Below are positions 11,401 through 22,200 of a stretch of DNA of 64,000 nucleotides, one piece after another. Source of the DNA: Nematostella vectensis (Eukaryota > Cnidaria > Anthozoa > Actiniaria > Edwardsiidae); NCBI RefSeq assembly GCF_932526225.1, contig NC_064041.1:12761951-12825950 (forward strand), read 5' to 3'. Both the position numbers and the translations under genes were made by a program. A model generated the notes under the pieces. That model did no database searches. It saw nothing but the letters and a program-made list of their open reading frames with translations, and had not been told where the DNA came from. Each line of letters opens with the position of its first letter. The stretch's first letter is position 1.

Positions 11401-14400
11401 TGCTCGCTTGGTTGCATTAGAGAACCCATGTCTCGTAACCCGCGGTGGTTCATGGGTAGCTGATGAACGACTGAATCTTTGTATCTGAAAGCTATATGAA
11501 TGTTCATAAGAATGAAATTAACAAGTTTTCTACAAATTTTGAAACCTGGATTTGTATTTCATTCACGCTTATTTGCTTATTTACTCGATACCTATGAAGA
11601 ACTGCGAGGATTATGATAAACAGATTCTCCGAGTGCAACCTGAATTTGAATAGATGTATATATATAAACATTGTAATTGAAAAAAAAACCCTGCGAACTT
11701 GTAAAACAACAAGGGTACGAGCAAGTGATAGATACGTCACCAGTAGTCTACTTGTAGGCTTCGAAAGTTTCTCCGGCACGAAAACCCCGAAAACACGAAG
11801 TACGCATACCACGGCCGCCATCTTGGATAACGCGCTCCGCAGGGGGAAGGGAAGAAAAAAAATGCCCTTCCCCCCTTCCCCGCGCATTTTTTCTCCCCCT
11901 CCCCCTGCGGAGCGCGTTATCCAAGATAGCGGCCGTGGTATGTGAACTTCGTGTTTTCGGGGTTTTCGTGCCGGAAAAACTATCAAAGCCTACAAGTAGG
12001 CTACGTCACCAGTTTCTTTGTCAAGCTTGTAAATCCCAACTTGCCACGGCCACGTGCCATGCCCCGCCTCGTTCCCTCCCACGATCCTCGCGCGGAGATT
12101 TGTTTGGCTTTCACCGCATGGCGAAAAGTCTAGAAGCGAAGAAAAACTTAGTTATTACTAGCCTTATCGAAGGCGCTCTATGACCGGGTTCCCTGTGGTG
12201 GGATAGTGTGACGTCAGACAAGCAAGACTTTTCCGCGAATAGTCTAGAAGCAAAGAAAGGCCAGGTTACGAGAAAACAAGAACGAGACAGGATTTATTAT
12301 ATAGTTTGATATCGGATTGTATTTCATTTATTTGCATTCTTTGGGGTAAATAAAAAAGAAACTATCTAAGCGATTGCTTAGGCAAGCACAAAACTGCTAT
12401 TACGACTCAACTCAGTTTAAACAACACTCATTAAAAATCAAGGTATTTTTTGGAAAGAAAAGATATTGTAAACCAGGTTTAATATAAATTCCTAACATTA
12501 AAACAAGCATTATACATATTACAAGTCGCTTGACTCAGCCCATTATACCCTTCCACTGACCTTATCTGCCTAATTGTACCATCTTTTACCTTCGTACATG
12601 GTGGTCGGGGGGTCCATGTACCTTGATTATATGTTACTAGTCCATGAATACATCCCCCTGACCTTATCTGCCTAATTGTACCTAATTCTACTAATTGTAC
12701 CTTGATTATATGTTACTAGTCCATGAATACATCCCCCTGACCTTATCTGCCTAATTGTACCTAATTCTACTAATTGTACCTTGATTATATGTTACTAGTC
12801 CATGAATACATCCCCCTGACCTTATCTGCCTAATTGTACCATCTCTTACCTTCGCACGTGGGTGGTCGGGGGGTCCATGTCCCGTCATCGCAAGATGCTC
12901 GCCCCGGGCCACTTCGAGTATAACCAGGGTTACAGCTGTATCTAATTGAGGTGCCGTCACGAACTCGAGCCACGCCATTTGAAATGAGACTTCGTAGAAT
13001 ACATTGCGCTAGAACGTAAAATTAGAGTAAGTAAAATAAACGTAATCTCCAATTTTTCTGATTTGTCTTAACCCAAACCTCATTTTTTACAAATAAAGTC
13101 TCAATCGGACCCTCTTATAAGAAAAAGCACCTCTATAATGAAAAACGGATTGAAAAAAGGATTCTCAAGTGCTGCAACTTTTCGAAATAGGTATATATAA
13201 TATACCTTTGCAAATGTTGTGCAAAGGGAAATTTGGACTCCATCTGCCATCTTTGCACTGACTCTGTGAAGGACCAAAAGCGTCGGTACCGCTGTTGCAT
13301 TGAATCCGGATTTGCTCTCCGTGCTTAACATAGTCTTTGCCTGATTTGCTCAGTATCTGACCACGAAGAGGTGGCTTAGGAACCCAGCAACGTCCTGTAA
13401 GGGATAAAGTTCAAATGACATATTTACGATGATGAGATGAGGATTAAACAATGATGATATTCATTGTTAATGGTGATGCCGTTGTGGAACATTATGCAGG
13501 AGCCTTGAAGGTTGGAAGAGGGGAGGTGGGGGCGAAAGCCAGGCGTGTTCCCACGATTGGCCGAGGGGGGGATGCGTAGTCAAAGGTATCATATGGAAAA
13601 AGCATAGTATTTATACATTCCTTTATAAGAAATGACCCCCTATTTGGCCGCCAAGGGGGGTGCACCCTTCGCACCCTCCTGAGAACGCGCCTGCAAGCTA
13701 AGGCCCTCTAGTTTTCTATAAAGATTCTTCAAAGTTGTAATTAATCTTATTAATCTATCTTCTTTGTGGCTGATGAGGCTGATGACAAGGATGATAATGA
13801 TGGGGGCGAGTGTATGACAAACTCACGCTTGCATTTTGGTTTTCTTCCATTCCACGTTCCTCCAGAGCACGTGATTCGTTCTCGACCAATCAGATCCAGG
13901 CCAACGCGACACGAGAAGCTAACAGTCATGCCGTCTGAGAAGTCGTTACCATGACGATAACCATTGCGAGGTTTCCCCGGGTTCGTACACCCGGCTGAAG
14001 AAAAAAAATACGCATAACTTTCATCCCGTTATACTAACGGAATACTACATTTACAGGTGAGATGTAGAGAAACATTTGATTGGCCATGCTGTTGCGGCAA
14101 CCCTGCCTATTGTGGCGAAGCTAATAAAATAAAATAAAATAAAATATGTGCACGTGATTTGTAAGTAAACATTTGATTGGACAGCTTACATATACACCTA
14201 AGTTGTGAGAAAACATTTAATTGGACAACTTACATATACACTTGAGTTGTAAGAAAATATTTGATTGGCCGACTTACATGTACACGTGATTTATAAGTTA
14301 ACATTTGATTGGACGACTACATGTACACGTGATTTGTAAGAAAACATCTGATTGGACGACTTACATGTACACGTGGGAGGGGCGTTTCTCCATTGGCCAT

Positions 14401-15169
14401 TATAACACGTGATTGATGTCTCACCGATGAGTCTAAATCCCCGGTTACAGGAGAAGGAGACTCGCTTACGATGCCGGAAGTCCCGTCCGTGAACTTTTCC
14501 ATTTTTCAGATTCCCCGGTGACGCACAAGGAGCTAGAGTTATTGGAACATGGAGTTTAGGTGCGCATGCGTTACCGTGGCCAGCAGTACAATTTTAGCCA
14601 ATCAGCACGTGAGAATTTATGCTCCGAACATGCTGGTATGCTAGAATAGCATTTGTCAATAATAAAGATAATAAGAAAAGTAAAAGCTATCGGTTTTGCT
14701 TTTTCTGATTAGTTCACCTCAGAAAATCACTAGTTAGGTGTGTGAAGTTTATGGCTTATGTCAAAATCTTACTATCTTCTTTACTTTCTGCATGTATGTT
14801 TTTTTACAAATATTATCCTATGTGGAGAAAACTATGATAACGCTTTTGGCCGAAAAAAGGATAAAGAACTCACAATCACGTGAAAATCACTTTGAAATTA
14901 CACTGTAAAATATTAATCGTCACTAATAATCACATTAGGAAAGAGCTTTGTTAGATGTATCGTCTTTAAAGATCATGATATCGAATACTTTTCATATTCT
15001 ATCAGATGACAGGTCAAGACTTTTTCGCAAAAAAATTCGGTACAATAAATCAACTTAAAATGAAAATACAATGAATCACATCTATTCTTCTAGTACAATC
15101 CATCTTTTTCGTACCTTTCAGGCAGTGGCCAACTGTTAACAGAAGCGTCAAGATGAATGCCGTCCTCAT
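8434..15169 (-). CDS. Secreted protease: four Sushi/CCP domains plus trypsin domain
   Basis: Complete 8-exon gene, 535 aa. Exons (minus): 15169-15115, 14532-14365, 13994-13827, 13394-13206, 13008-12850, 12129-12010, 9602-9476, 9055-8434. Exon 1 encodes a signal peptide, MRTAFILTLLLTVGHC. Exons 2-5 each encode one CCP module with four cysteines and a conserved Trp (about residues 19-74, 75-130, 131-193 and 194-246), all flanked by phase-1 introns. Exon 6 has CGESQTNLRAR|IVGGNEAG, the activation site with I262. The triad is H308 (TAAHC), D369 (YNDIAL) and S474 (GDSGG). D468, six residues before the serine, predicts trypsin-like cleavage after Arg or Lys. GDSGG is followed by Ser instead of the usual Pro. 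The CCP-protease layout recalls complement C1r/C1s, MASPs and Limulus factor C, but CUB, EGF and other N-terminal modules are absent, so a role in an immune or clotting cascade is inference. Introns hold several transposons and junction repeats. Confidence 0.95.
9110..9385. repeat. G/C-rich dispersed repeat in protease intron
   Basis: A stretch bounded by GGGGGAGACTGGGGGCACGTTCCC and a GGTGGGTGGGTATGTGCCCCC segment, with AT-rich sequence between. The style matches other G-rich elements in this window (near 3.4, 13.6, 23.5 and 50.3 kb). It carries no coding signal. Confidence 0.4.
9818..10215. mobile_element. MITE with about 40-bp terminal inverted repeats (GCCTGGCTAAAC family)
   Basis: The left end reads GCCTGGCTAAACACGCAAAC and the right end is its near-complement, closing at TTTAGCCAGGC. 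Inside, the motif AAACATGTTTGTCAAACATT and GTTTAGCCAC recur several times in both orientations. No transposase frame is present, so it is non-autonomous. A relative with the same terminus lies at about 51755-52010. It sits in the protease intron between the IVGG exon and the TAAHC exon. Confidence 0.8.
10353..11416. mobile_element. Non-autonomous element with about 130-bp inverted repeats
   Basis: The arm at about 10353-10483 is repeated in reverse complement at about 11271-11416. Shared core segments include GCATAAGATAAGAGAGGGAC, CTTTGGTATTACCCGCGCG and GAATCCGGCTATTTTTAGTA. The 790-bp interior shows no transposase motifs. It is intronic in the protease gene. Confidence 0.8.
11425..11605. 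mobile_element. Small MITE related to 56330-56525
   Basis: It begins TCTCGTAACCCGCGGTGG with TTCATGGGTA and contains TTCACGCTTATTTGCTTATTT. The same order of motifs (GTAACCCGCAGTGG, ATGGGTA, TTTACGCTTATTTGC) occurs at 56330-56525. The two copies are in the same orientation. Confidence 0.65.
11733..12012. mobile_element. Foldback element with 11-bp flanking direct repeats that include a splice donor
   Basis: Arms of about 105 bp (11748-11855 and 11899-12001) form a near-perfect hairpin containing CACGAAAACCCCGAAAACAC and GGATAACGCGCTCCGCAG, with a short pyrimidine-rich loop. Both sides carry the direct repeat TACGTCACCAG (11733-11743 and 12002-12012). Long inverted arms with 9-11 bp target duplications are typical of Mutator-like and foldback elements. 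The right-hand direct repeat contains the functional donor of protease exon 6, which on the minus strand reads CTG|GTGACGTA. Confidence 0.85.
12231..12262 (-). repeat. Second copy of the 3' splice site of protease exon 6
   Basis: On the minus strand TTTGCTTCTAG|ACTATTCGC at this position closely matches the true acceptor TTCGCTTCTAG|ACTTTTCGC at 12119-12140, about 110 bp away. It is an upstream, apparently unused acceptor copy. Confidence 0.7.
12580..12849. repeat. Tandem repeat carrying a copy of the exon 5 end and its donor
   Basis: About three copies of a unit of roughly 80 bp with CCATGAATACATCCCCCTGA and CCTTATCTGCCTAATTGTAC directly abut the donor of protease exon 5. At the far end (12587-12640) a segment matches the last 37 nt of exon 5, including TGGACCCCCCGACCACC and a donor GAAG|GTAAAAG, compared with the true GAAG|GTAAGAG. 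Confidence 0.85.
13552..13690. repeat. Dispersed G-rich element, second copy
   Basis: It shares AAAAAGCATAGTATTT, AAGAAATGACCC, GGCCGCCAAGGGGGG and the terminal ACGCGCCTGC with the elements at 3383-3640. Located in a protease intron. Confidence 0.7.
14147..14364. repeat. Tandem array of exon 2 donor copies (about 50-bp unit)
   Basis: On the minus strand the end of Sushi exon 2 reads TGTACAT|GTAAGTCGTCCAAT. The same segment recurs downstream about every 45-52 bp, with TGTAyATGTAAG kept in at least three copies and one degenerate copy (ATGTAGTCG). The array ends against an (AAAAT)n run at about 14122-14146. Each unit also carries ATTGG and often CACGTG. Confidence 0.9.
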
Positions 15170-16152
15170 CTTTAGTGGTCTTGTTTTGTCTCTAATTTTA
15201 CCCGCGAATAAATACGCTATGACAGGAAGTCTTGCTATGTGATTTGATAGATGCTTCGGCCGAATGGCCTCTGCAGTTATCCGCTCAGCAGTAGCGGAAG
15301 TACTTCCACAGGGCCGAAAACTTGTCACCCTTGTCTGTACTGCGTTGGTTGCGTGACCGCACATGCATATAGTAGCGGGCCACTGGATTTGAGATTAAAG
15401 AACGCGGCGTTTGAGTTTGGTTAATCTGAGATCGTGTGGGAGTTGTTGTATTACCCGCATTTGTAACAATCAACGGGATATGTAGCAAAGATCAACCGGT
15501 TTTGTAGCAACGTTTAACAACCGGATTTGTATCAAACATCAACAGGATTTGTAACAGCCTTAAAAATTCGTCAAATCCATTTATGACAAAGGTAAAGCAT
15601 TCCAGAAGTCTTTGCTTGTTCTAACGTAAGGGGGACTCTAGCGATGACGCCACCAAAATAACGTCCGGTATATACCTCTTACCAGATACATTGTTTGATA
15701 ATCAAACTTGGATGACCTGTCACAGGAGGCAAGGGCGTGACGTAACGTGATGTCATCGATGACGTCATAAAAACAATTGTGCATAGATTTTATGCAAACA
15801 GGCTAAAAATATTTGTCGCTTTTTGGTATCCGAAGTAGAGTAGCACATTTTCCCTCAGAACAGCTTTTCACTTGCTTTTTGTTGTTCTTAGTTTTTAACA
15901 GAATATCAACGGTTTTAACGGCCCTCTATCGAGATGACATAGTCAATATATTTGCCAGTTCGTCTGTCTGTCCCTCCATCGAAAAGTATTCGTTAATATC
16001 TTCGCCAATTCGTCTATCTCTCTCCCAATATACAGAAGCAGACTTTTAGGGGATGAATCGATGGTTATCAAGAATGTAAACAAACAATTCACAGGAATTT
16101 AAAGAATATTCAGAATAAAACTTAAGGGTTCAACACAAACGACTTTCACATC
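15170..16152. other. Spacer between protease gene 5' end and DUF885 gene 3' end
   Basis: It contains the presumed protease promoter and a dense CRE-like cluster near 15735-15770 (GACGTAACGTGATGTCATCG followed by ATGACGTCAT). No additional exon is recognised. Confidence 0.5.
15208..15214 (-). promoter_or_regulatory. TATA-like box of the Sushi-trypsin gene
   Basis: Minus-strand GCGTATTTATTCGCGG lies about 40 bp upstream of the ATG at 15169. The TATTTAT core is the same as that upstream of the D8C gene. If it is a true TATA box, the 5' UTR would be very short, so transcription may also begin further upstream. Confidence 0.35.
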
Positions 16153-16158
16153 TTTATT
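16153..16158 (-). promoter_or_regulatory. Polyadenylation signal AATAAA of the DUF885 gene
   Basis: Plus-strand TTTATT equals AATAAA on the minus strand, about 63 bp after the stop at 16221-16223. A second copy lies at about 16171. Confidence 0.55.
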
Positions 16159-16220
16159 TGAATTATTATTTTTATTAAAGCTACCATAATGTTCCATAAG
16201 CACTATTGATGAAATATTGT

Positions 16221-19200
16221 TCACTTTGTTGACTTTATATACTCTGACACAGCATCTTCTAGCACGGCCAGTGGGACTGGGCCGAGAGACAGAAATACCT
16301 CATGGAAGTCACGGATGTCAAATTTCTCCCCTGAAATAGAACAGAAAACAAGCTGTCGGTCGTCTGTCTGCTTGCCCGTCCGTCTCTGTCCGTCTCTTTG
16401 TCTGTATGTCCGTCTTTCTCCCTCTCTGACTCAGTCTTTGTCGGCTTGTCAGTATATAGTCTGCATATATTAGCCATTGCATTACTCCAGGCTTAGATTG
16501 GGTTATATATGCAACTAGGCGCTTCGGTGGCTTTTACCCATGCTTACATGCGGGCTTGTTGCGTAGTCGCGAAGCCGGTTGACGACAACCTTTTGTCAAT
16601 CGACTGTATATCTCCCTCTGTCCATCCTTCTGACATAATACATACCCAGTTCCTTGCGCGCTTTTTCCCTGAGTTCCAGTATCTTTAACTCTCCAATCTT
16701 GTAGCCGCACGCCTGCCCTGGCCACGTGATGTACCTCGTGACCTCAGCATTGACGTCATGAACCGACATGGCGGTGTTCTTGGTCATAAACTCCACAGCT
16801 TGATCACGTGACCATCTTAATATACAAAAAATATGCAATGTTTGGCATATTCACTCTACAAAAGAAATGCACGTATTGCACCCTCAAGTTTTATTCTGGA
16901 TATTTTTTAAGCGGGCGAAAATGGATTTTAGTATGATTTTTCTTAACACGGAAGCGTGTTTCCGGGATCTTTCCCTATTTTCTGGAAAGGAATTTTTGTT
17001 GGAAAGAAAGAAAAAGACCCGAAAAGCAGGCAGCTTATAGATTCTTTAATAAGGATTTGTAGCACATACCCTAAGACGTGCATTCCTGTGTCCACAACAA
17101 GACGACATGACCGCAGCATCTCATGAGAAAGTCGACCGAACCTGTAAAAAAAGTTTTCAAAAATCATCTCGAGCTGATGGGTTTGCGTTAAAGATTTTTT
17201 TTTTAATCTTAATATGAAGCAATAGAAGAATCCCTAACACAAAATAATATCTAAGGATCGGTGTAGATAACCTTACATATCATAAGGATCGATGTAGATA
17301 GCCTTACATATCATAAGGACCGATGTAGATAGCCCTACATATCATAAGGATCGGTGTAGATAGCCTTACATATCATAAGGATCGGTGTAGATAGCCTTAC
17401 ATATCATAAGGATCCGTGTAGATAGCCTTACATATCATAAGGTTCGGTGTAGATAGCCTTACATATTATAAGGATTGGTGTAGATAGCATTACATATTAT
17501 AAGGATCGGTGTAGATAGCCTTACATATCATAAGGATCGGTGTAGATAGCATTACATATTATAAGGATCGGTGTAGATAGCCTTACATATCATAAGGATT
17601 GGTGTAGATAGCCTTACATATCATAAGGATCCGTGTAGATAGCCTTACATATCATAAGGATCGGTGTAGATAGCCTTACATATCATAAGGATCCGTGTAG
17701 ATAGCCTTACATATCATAAGGATCGGTGTAGATAGCCTTACATATCATAAGGATCCGTGTAGACAGCCTTACATATCATAAGGATCGGTGTAGATAGCCT
17801 TACATATCATAAGGTTCGGTGTAGATAGCCTTATATATCATAAGGACCGGTGTAGATAGCCTTACAAATAATAGGATCCGTGTAGATAGCCTTACATATC
17901 ATAAGGATCCGTGTAGACAGCCTTACATATCATAAGGATCGGTGTAGATAGCCTTACATATCATAAGGTTCGGTGTAGATAGCCTTATATATCATAAGGA
18001 CCGGTGTAGATAGCCTTACAAATAATAGGATCCGTGTAGATAGCCTTACATATCATAAGGATCGGTGTAGATAGCCTTACATATCATAAGGATCGGTGTA
18101 GATAGCCTTACATATCATAAGGATCGGTGTAGATACCCTTACATATCATAAGGATCCGTGTAGATAGCCTTACATATCATAAGGATCGGTGTAGATAGCC
18201 TTACATATCATAAGGATCGGTGTAGATACCCTTACATATCATAAGGATCGGTGTAGATAGCCTTACATATCATAAGGATCCGTGTAGATAGCATAACATA
18301 TCAATAAGGATCGGTGTAGATAGCCTTACATATCATAAGGATCCGTGTAGAGCTTCAGTTCCTCTCCGAGATACTCGCAGTACAGCCCCCAGCCCTGAAG
18401 AAAAAAGAACAATGATATGTATAATGAAGTTGCTCTTACACACGAGGCTTACACTCGTTTTTAGTCAAACGTGCACACTGTGCCTTTCGTTCACGAGTCA
18501 CGGTGGACGTCAATCATCACTTTTGAAAACTTCTAGTTCTGCATCTGTCACAGCTAGTTCGATAACCAAAACAACATCGAAGTCACCGTGAAAATACCAA
18601 TAAACACAGAGCTAGCAAATGAATAATGATCGAATTGTTTCTTATCTTTGCGTTGCTGTTGGTTTTTTTTTTGTGTATGTGCTTATGTATCTTTGTCTGT
18701 TTTTTTGACGCTTGGTGCTTTTCGGTGCTCTCTCATTGGAAACTGCGAAATGGCATCCATCACCAAAAAACAGTTGTGACTGGGAAATGAGAACTCATGG
18801 TGCACGTGTGACCGAAAACAACATATATTTATACCTCAACGTATCCAGTGTTTATAGCAAATCTTCCAGGCGCCAGGTAATATAACCGATCCTCTAGGTT
18901 TCTTCGAAAGCTAGGCTGCTTGTCACTTTCAAGCGCCACGGCGGCCTAGGTGAGACGAAGGACATAATATTTAGTTTTATTCTGGATTAGTCAGTATATA
19001 ATATTTCAAATAAACGAATTTCGCTCGCTCGCTCGCTTCGCTCTTATTTTCAAAATAGTATAGTAATAGTAGTCTTATATTCTTACAAAGCCAACGAGAA
19101 AATCAATACAAACGAAATTTCACACCAATAATCAAATAAGCTGTAGAACAGAATGATTCCAATTGACTATCTTTTTACCCTAGAACTATAAATCAGTGGA

Positions 19201-22200
19201 ACTCCCAATTCTTTAAATTTTATTTTTCCATTGTATTTTCCTCTAAGTGAGGGGTGGCTGTAACGGAAAATAATAAATAAAATAAACTGCAATATTGAGG
19301 TAAAGGACTATCTGCCACCGTCAATACAATAATGTAAATCGCCTGGCCAATTCCTTTTAAGGACATTGCCTGCCACATTTGGGAATTCCAATTCCAATTG
19401 TTTATTTCGTTTGTTTTTAAATAAACAATAACAAAGGAATGGTTGGTCGATAGCCTGCTAGCCGGTTCGCATTGTGGGTTAATAGGAAATGTCTTATATT
19501 ACATTTATATAACATTTTTTTTAACATTTCCGAAAACCCAAAATGAGAGCCGGCTAGCAGGCTAGTTGGTCGACATCTGGTAGCTTACCTGTAGGTGGTG
19601 GCCGGGCACAGCTTCGTGTAGCGCTAGACTTGGCATCTCAAACTTTGGTCTAGTAAACAACAACACAATCGCTAAATATATTGCACCAACCAAAGGGGCG
19701 GGGGCTCCAGTAAAAACAGACGGGGGTGATCGTCGACAAAATCGATTTTAACCCTAAGGGATGGCACTTTGGGAGTGGTCAACAGAAACTCTTATATAGT
19801 AAATAGGGTGTGGTCGAAGGAATTTTTAACCCGAAGAGATAGCAGAATAGAAAAAAAAGGTAAAAAAAACCCTTGGGAATAGCAATTGGCCGAATTTTAT
19901 ACCCTATGAGATAGTAAAATCGGAAAAATCCTTCAACACCCCCTAAGGGATGGCAGTTTCACGCTAAAACTTTTGGAAAACTTTAGTCGACAAAAGATAC
20001 CGCTCCTTTTCTCGTGTTTAGCGTGTTTATAAGTGATGACCATGAACGGTACTGGATAAGTGATGACCATGAACGGTACTGGATAAGTGATGACCATGAA
20101 CGGTACTGGATAAGTGATGACCATGAACGGTACTGGATAAGTGATGACCATGAACGGTACTGGATAAGTGATGACCATGAACGGTACTGGATAAGTGATG
20201 ACCATGAACGGTACTGGATAAGTGATGACCATGAACGGTACTGGATAAGTGATGACCATGAACGGTACTGGATAAGTGATGACCATGAACGGTACTGGAT
20301 GTAAACTAATTTTTTTAAAAGAACATCTAATTTTCAGTTGAGGCTAAGCCGTTTCTATTTTTTGAGCATTTTAACGCTAAATATGTTCTTAACGATGTTC
20401 TTAAATTTTAATGTATATAAGAATATAACCTAATAAATTATTAGGAAGAGAATTTCATACACTAATGATCAATAGCAATAATAAGGTTGTTACTATCAGC
20501 ATGTTCTTGAAATTTTGGTGAAATCTCAGGGTGGACGTTCTTATAAAAAAGGTTCTTATAAAAAAAGAGTGTACATACAAAACATATCTCCAGATCTTTG
20601 ATAGGAGTACCTCTCCTCATGTTTGTAAGTGTTGAAAATGAACAGTACTGGACGTATACATATACATACAATACATATCTCCAGATCTATGATAGGATTA
20701 CCTCTCCTCATGTTTGTAAGTGTTGACCATCAGTACTGGATGTATACGATATACATACAATAACATCTCCAGATCTCTATGATAGGATTACCTCTCCTCA
20801 TGTTTGTAAGTGTTGACCATGAACGTTCCCGGGCGAGAGCCATCTTCTGGAGGTGCCAAATAAAATGCTCCAGGAAAATTAGGGGCTGATTCCTCAGGTA
20901 CCTCACAGATCCTATTGGTTACAAAAGCAAAGCCATGGATATGTACGGGAAAGACAAATGAAGACACGAGGGCTGATCAAGAAGGCCGAATTGCAGCCCG
21001 TTTAGTTAAGCGGCCAAGTAAAGACATGTGCAGTGGATTTTGAGCGTTCCACAAATACAGGTTGGTTATCTAGATGACAGAGAAAGGACTGCAATTTAGC
21101 ACAGTCATCTAAACCACGAGTGGTACAAGCCACTAATGTAAGGCTATTGACGACGAAGACGTTGATCATGATAATGATGATGATCCAGACCTATTTTCAT
21201 CTGTTTATGTTCCTTTTCAAAAACAGGTAAGAATTTATTTCTGGATCCGCACATGATGATGATAAGAAAAATGGTGTTTGTTTTCGGTGTGTGTGTTCGT
21301 AGCAGGTCACTATATGTGATTTTTTAAAGAAAAGAATTGTTCAAAATAATTTGAAAAAAACTGACTTTGATGGAAAATCATGACAACCCTCACTGTATGC
21401 TTACTCAAACGTTGCCTTGGGTAAATTCTTGAATAACTTTGGTAGCAATGGGGTGATGATGTTGAAACAAAGATGACGATAGCCCTTCAACAGATCCTCC
21501 TACAAAATAAACAGAGATGCAGTGTTACCAACACATGTATCACTTATGGAACAACGTCCAAAAGTCTCAATGTGAAAACACTAATTCTGACAATTGAATC
21601 CATGTCACCCATGAATGTCTTTAAAAATGCACCAAAGCAATTTGCTTAGAAGTATTGTATAATTTATTCTTTCTTTGATAGAGAATGGCCTCGCTGGCAA
21701 CGCATGTCTGTTTGCACTCCCAACTTCACACTAATTTCTGCTAGTTTCATATTTTGTAGTGTAATTAAAAAAAGTCTCTAAATACTCTTTGTGCCAGATA
21801 CAAGTCAATGTATTGGATTGACAAAATAGTATTTTGCAGTTTGATGAATGTTGTGACTTCATCTGAGTTGGCCGAGTAGCAAAGCAAACATGAAAGCTAA
21901 AAGTGAATTGCACTTGAGCAAGTTAAAGCAAAGGCCTACTTTCAGTGTACCTTATCTTTGAAGTAATGTTTCCTGTCCTCTCTGAGGTGAGAAATGAATT
22001 GATCCAGAGTCCCTTTAAAGCCTGTCTCTTTTGCAACCTGCAAATTATGAAAACTCAGTATTTTGTGCGAAACAGCATAACCACAGAAGCCTGCATGTCA
22101 ATAATAATAACCCCATACGGGATCATGCATTGGCACTTTTGTTCAGAAAATAATAAAATATCACAGCGTGTAACAATGACAACGTTGAATGTTCTTTCTA

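Noticed and set aside
17245..18329. CRISPR-like array of regular repeats
   Set aside because: Units are contiguous with no unique spacers, and the locus is a eukaryotic intron.
19933..20304. Frames encoding repeated FMVITYPVP (minus) and SDDHERYWI (plus)
   Set aside because: Both come from the ten identical 27-bp units of the intronic array next to DUF885 exon 12.
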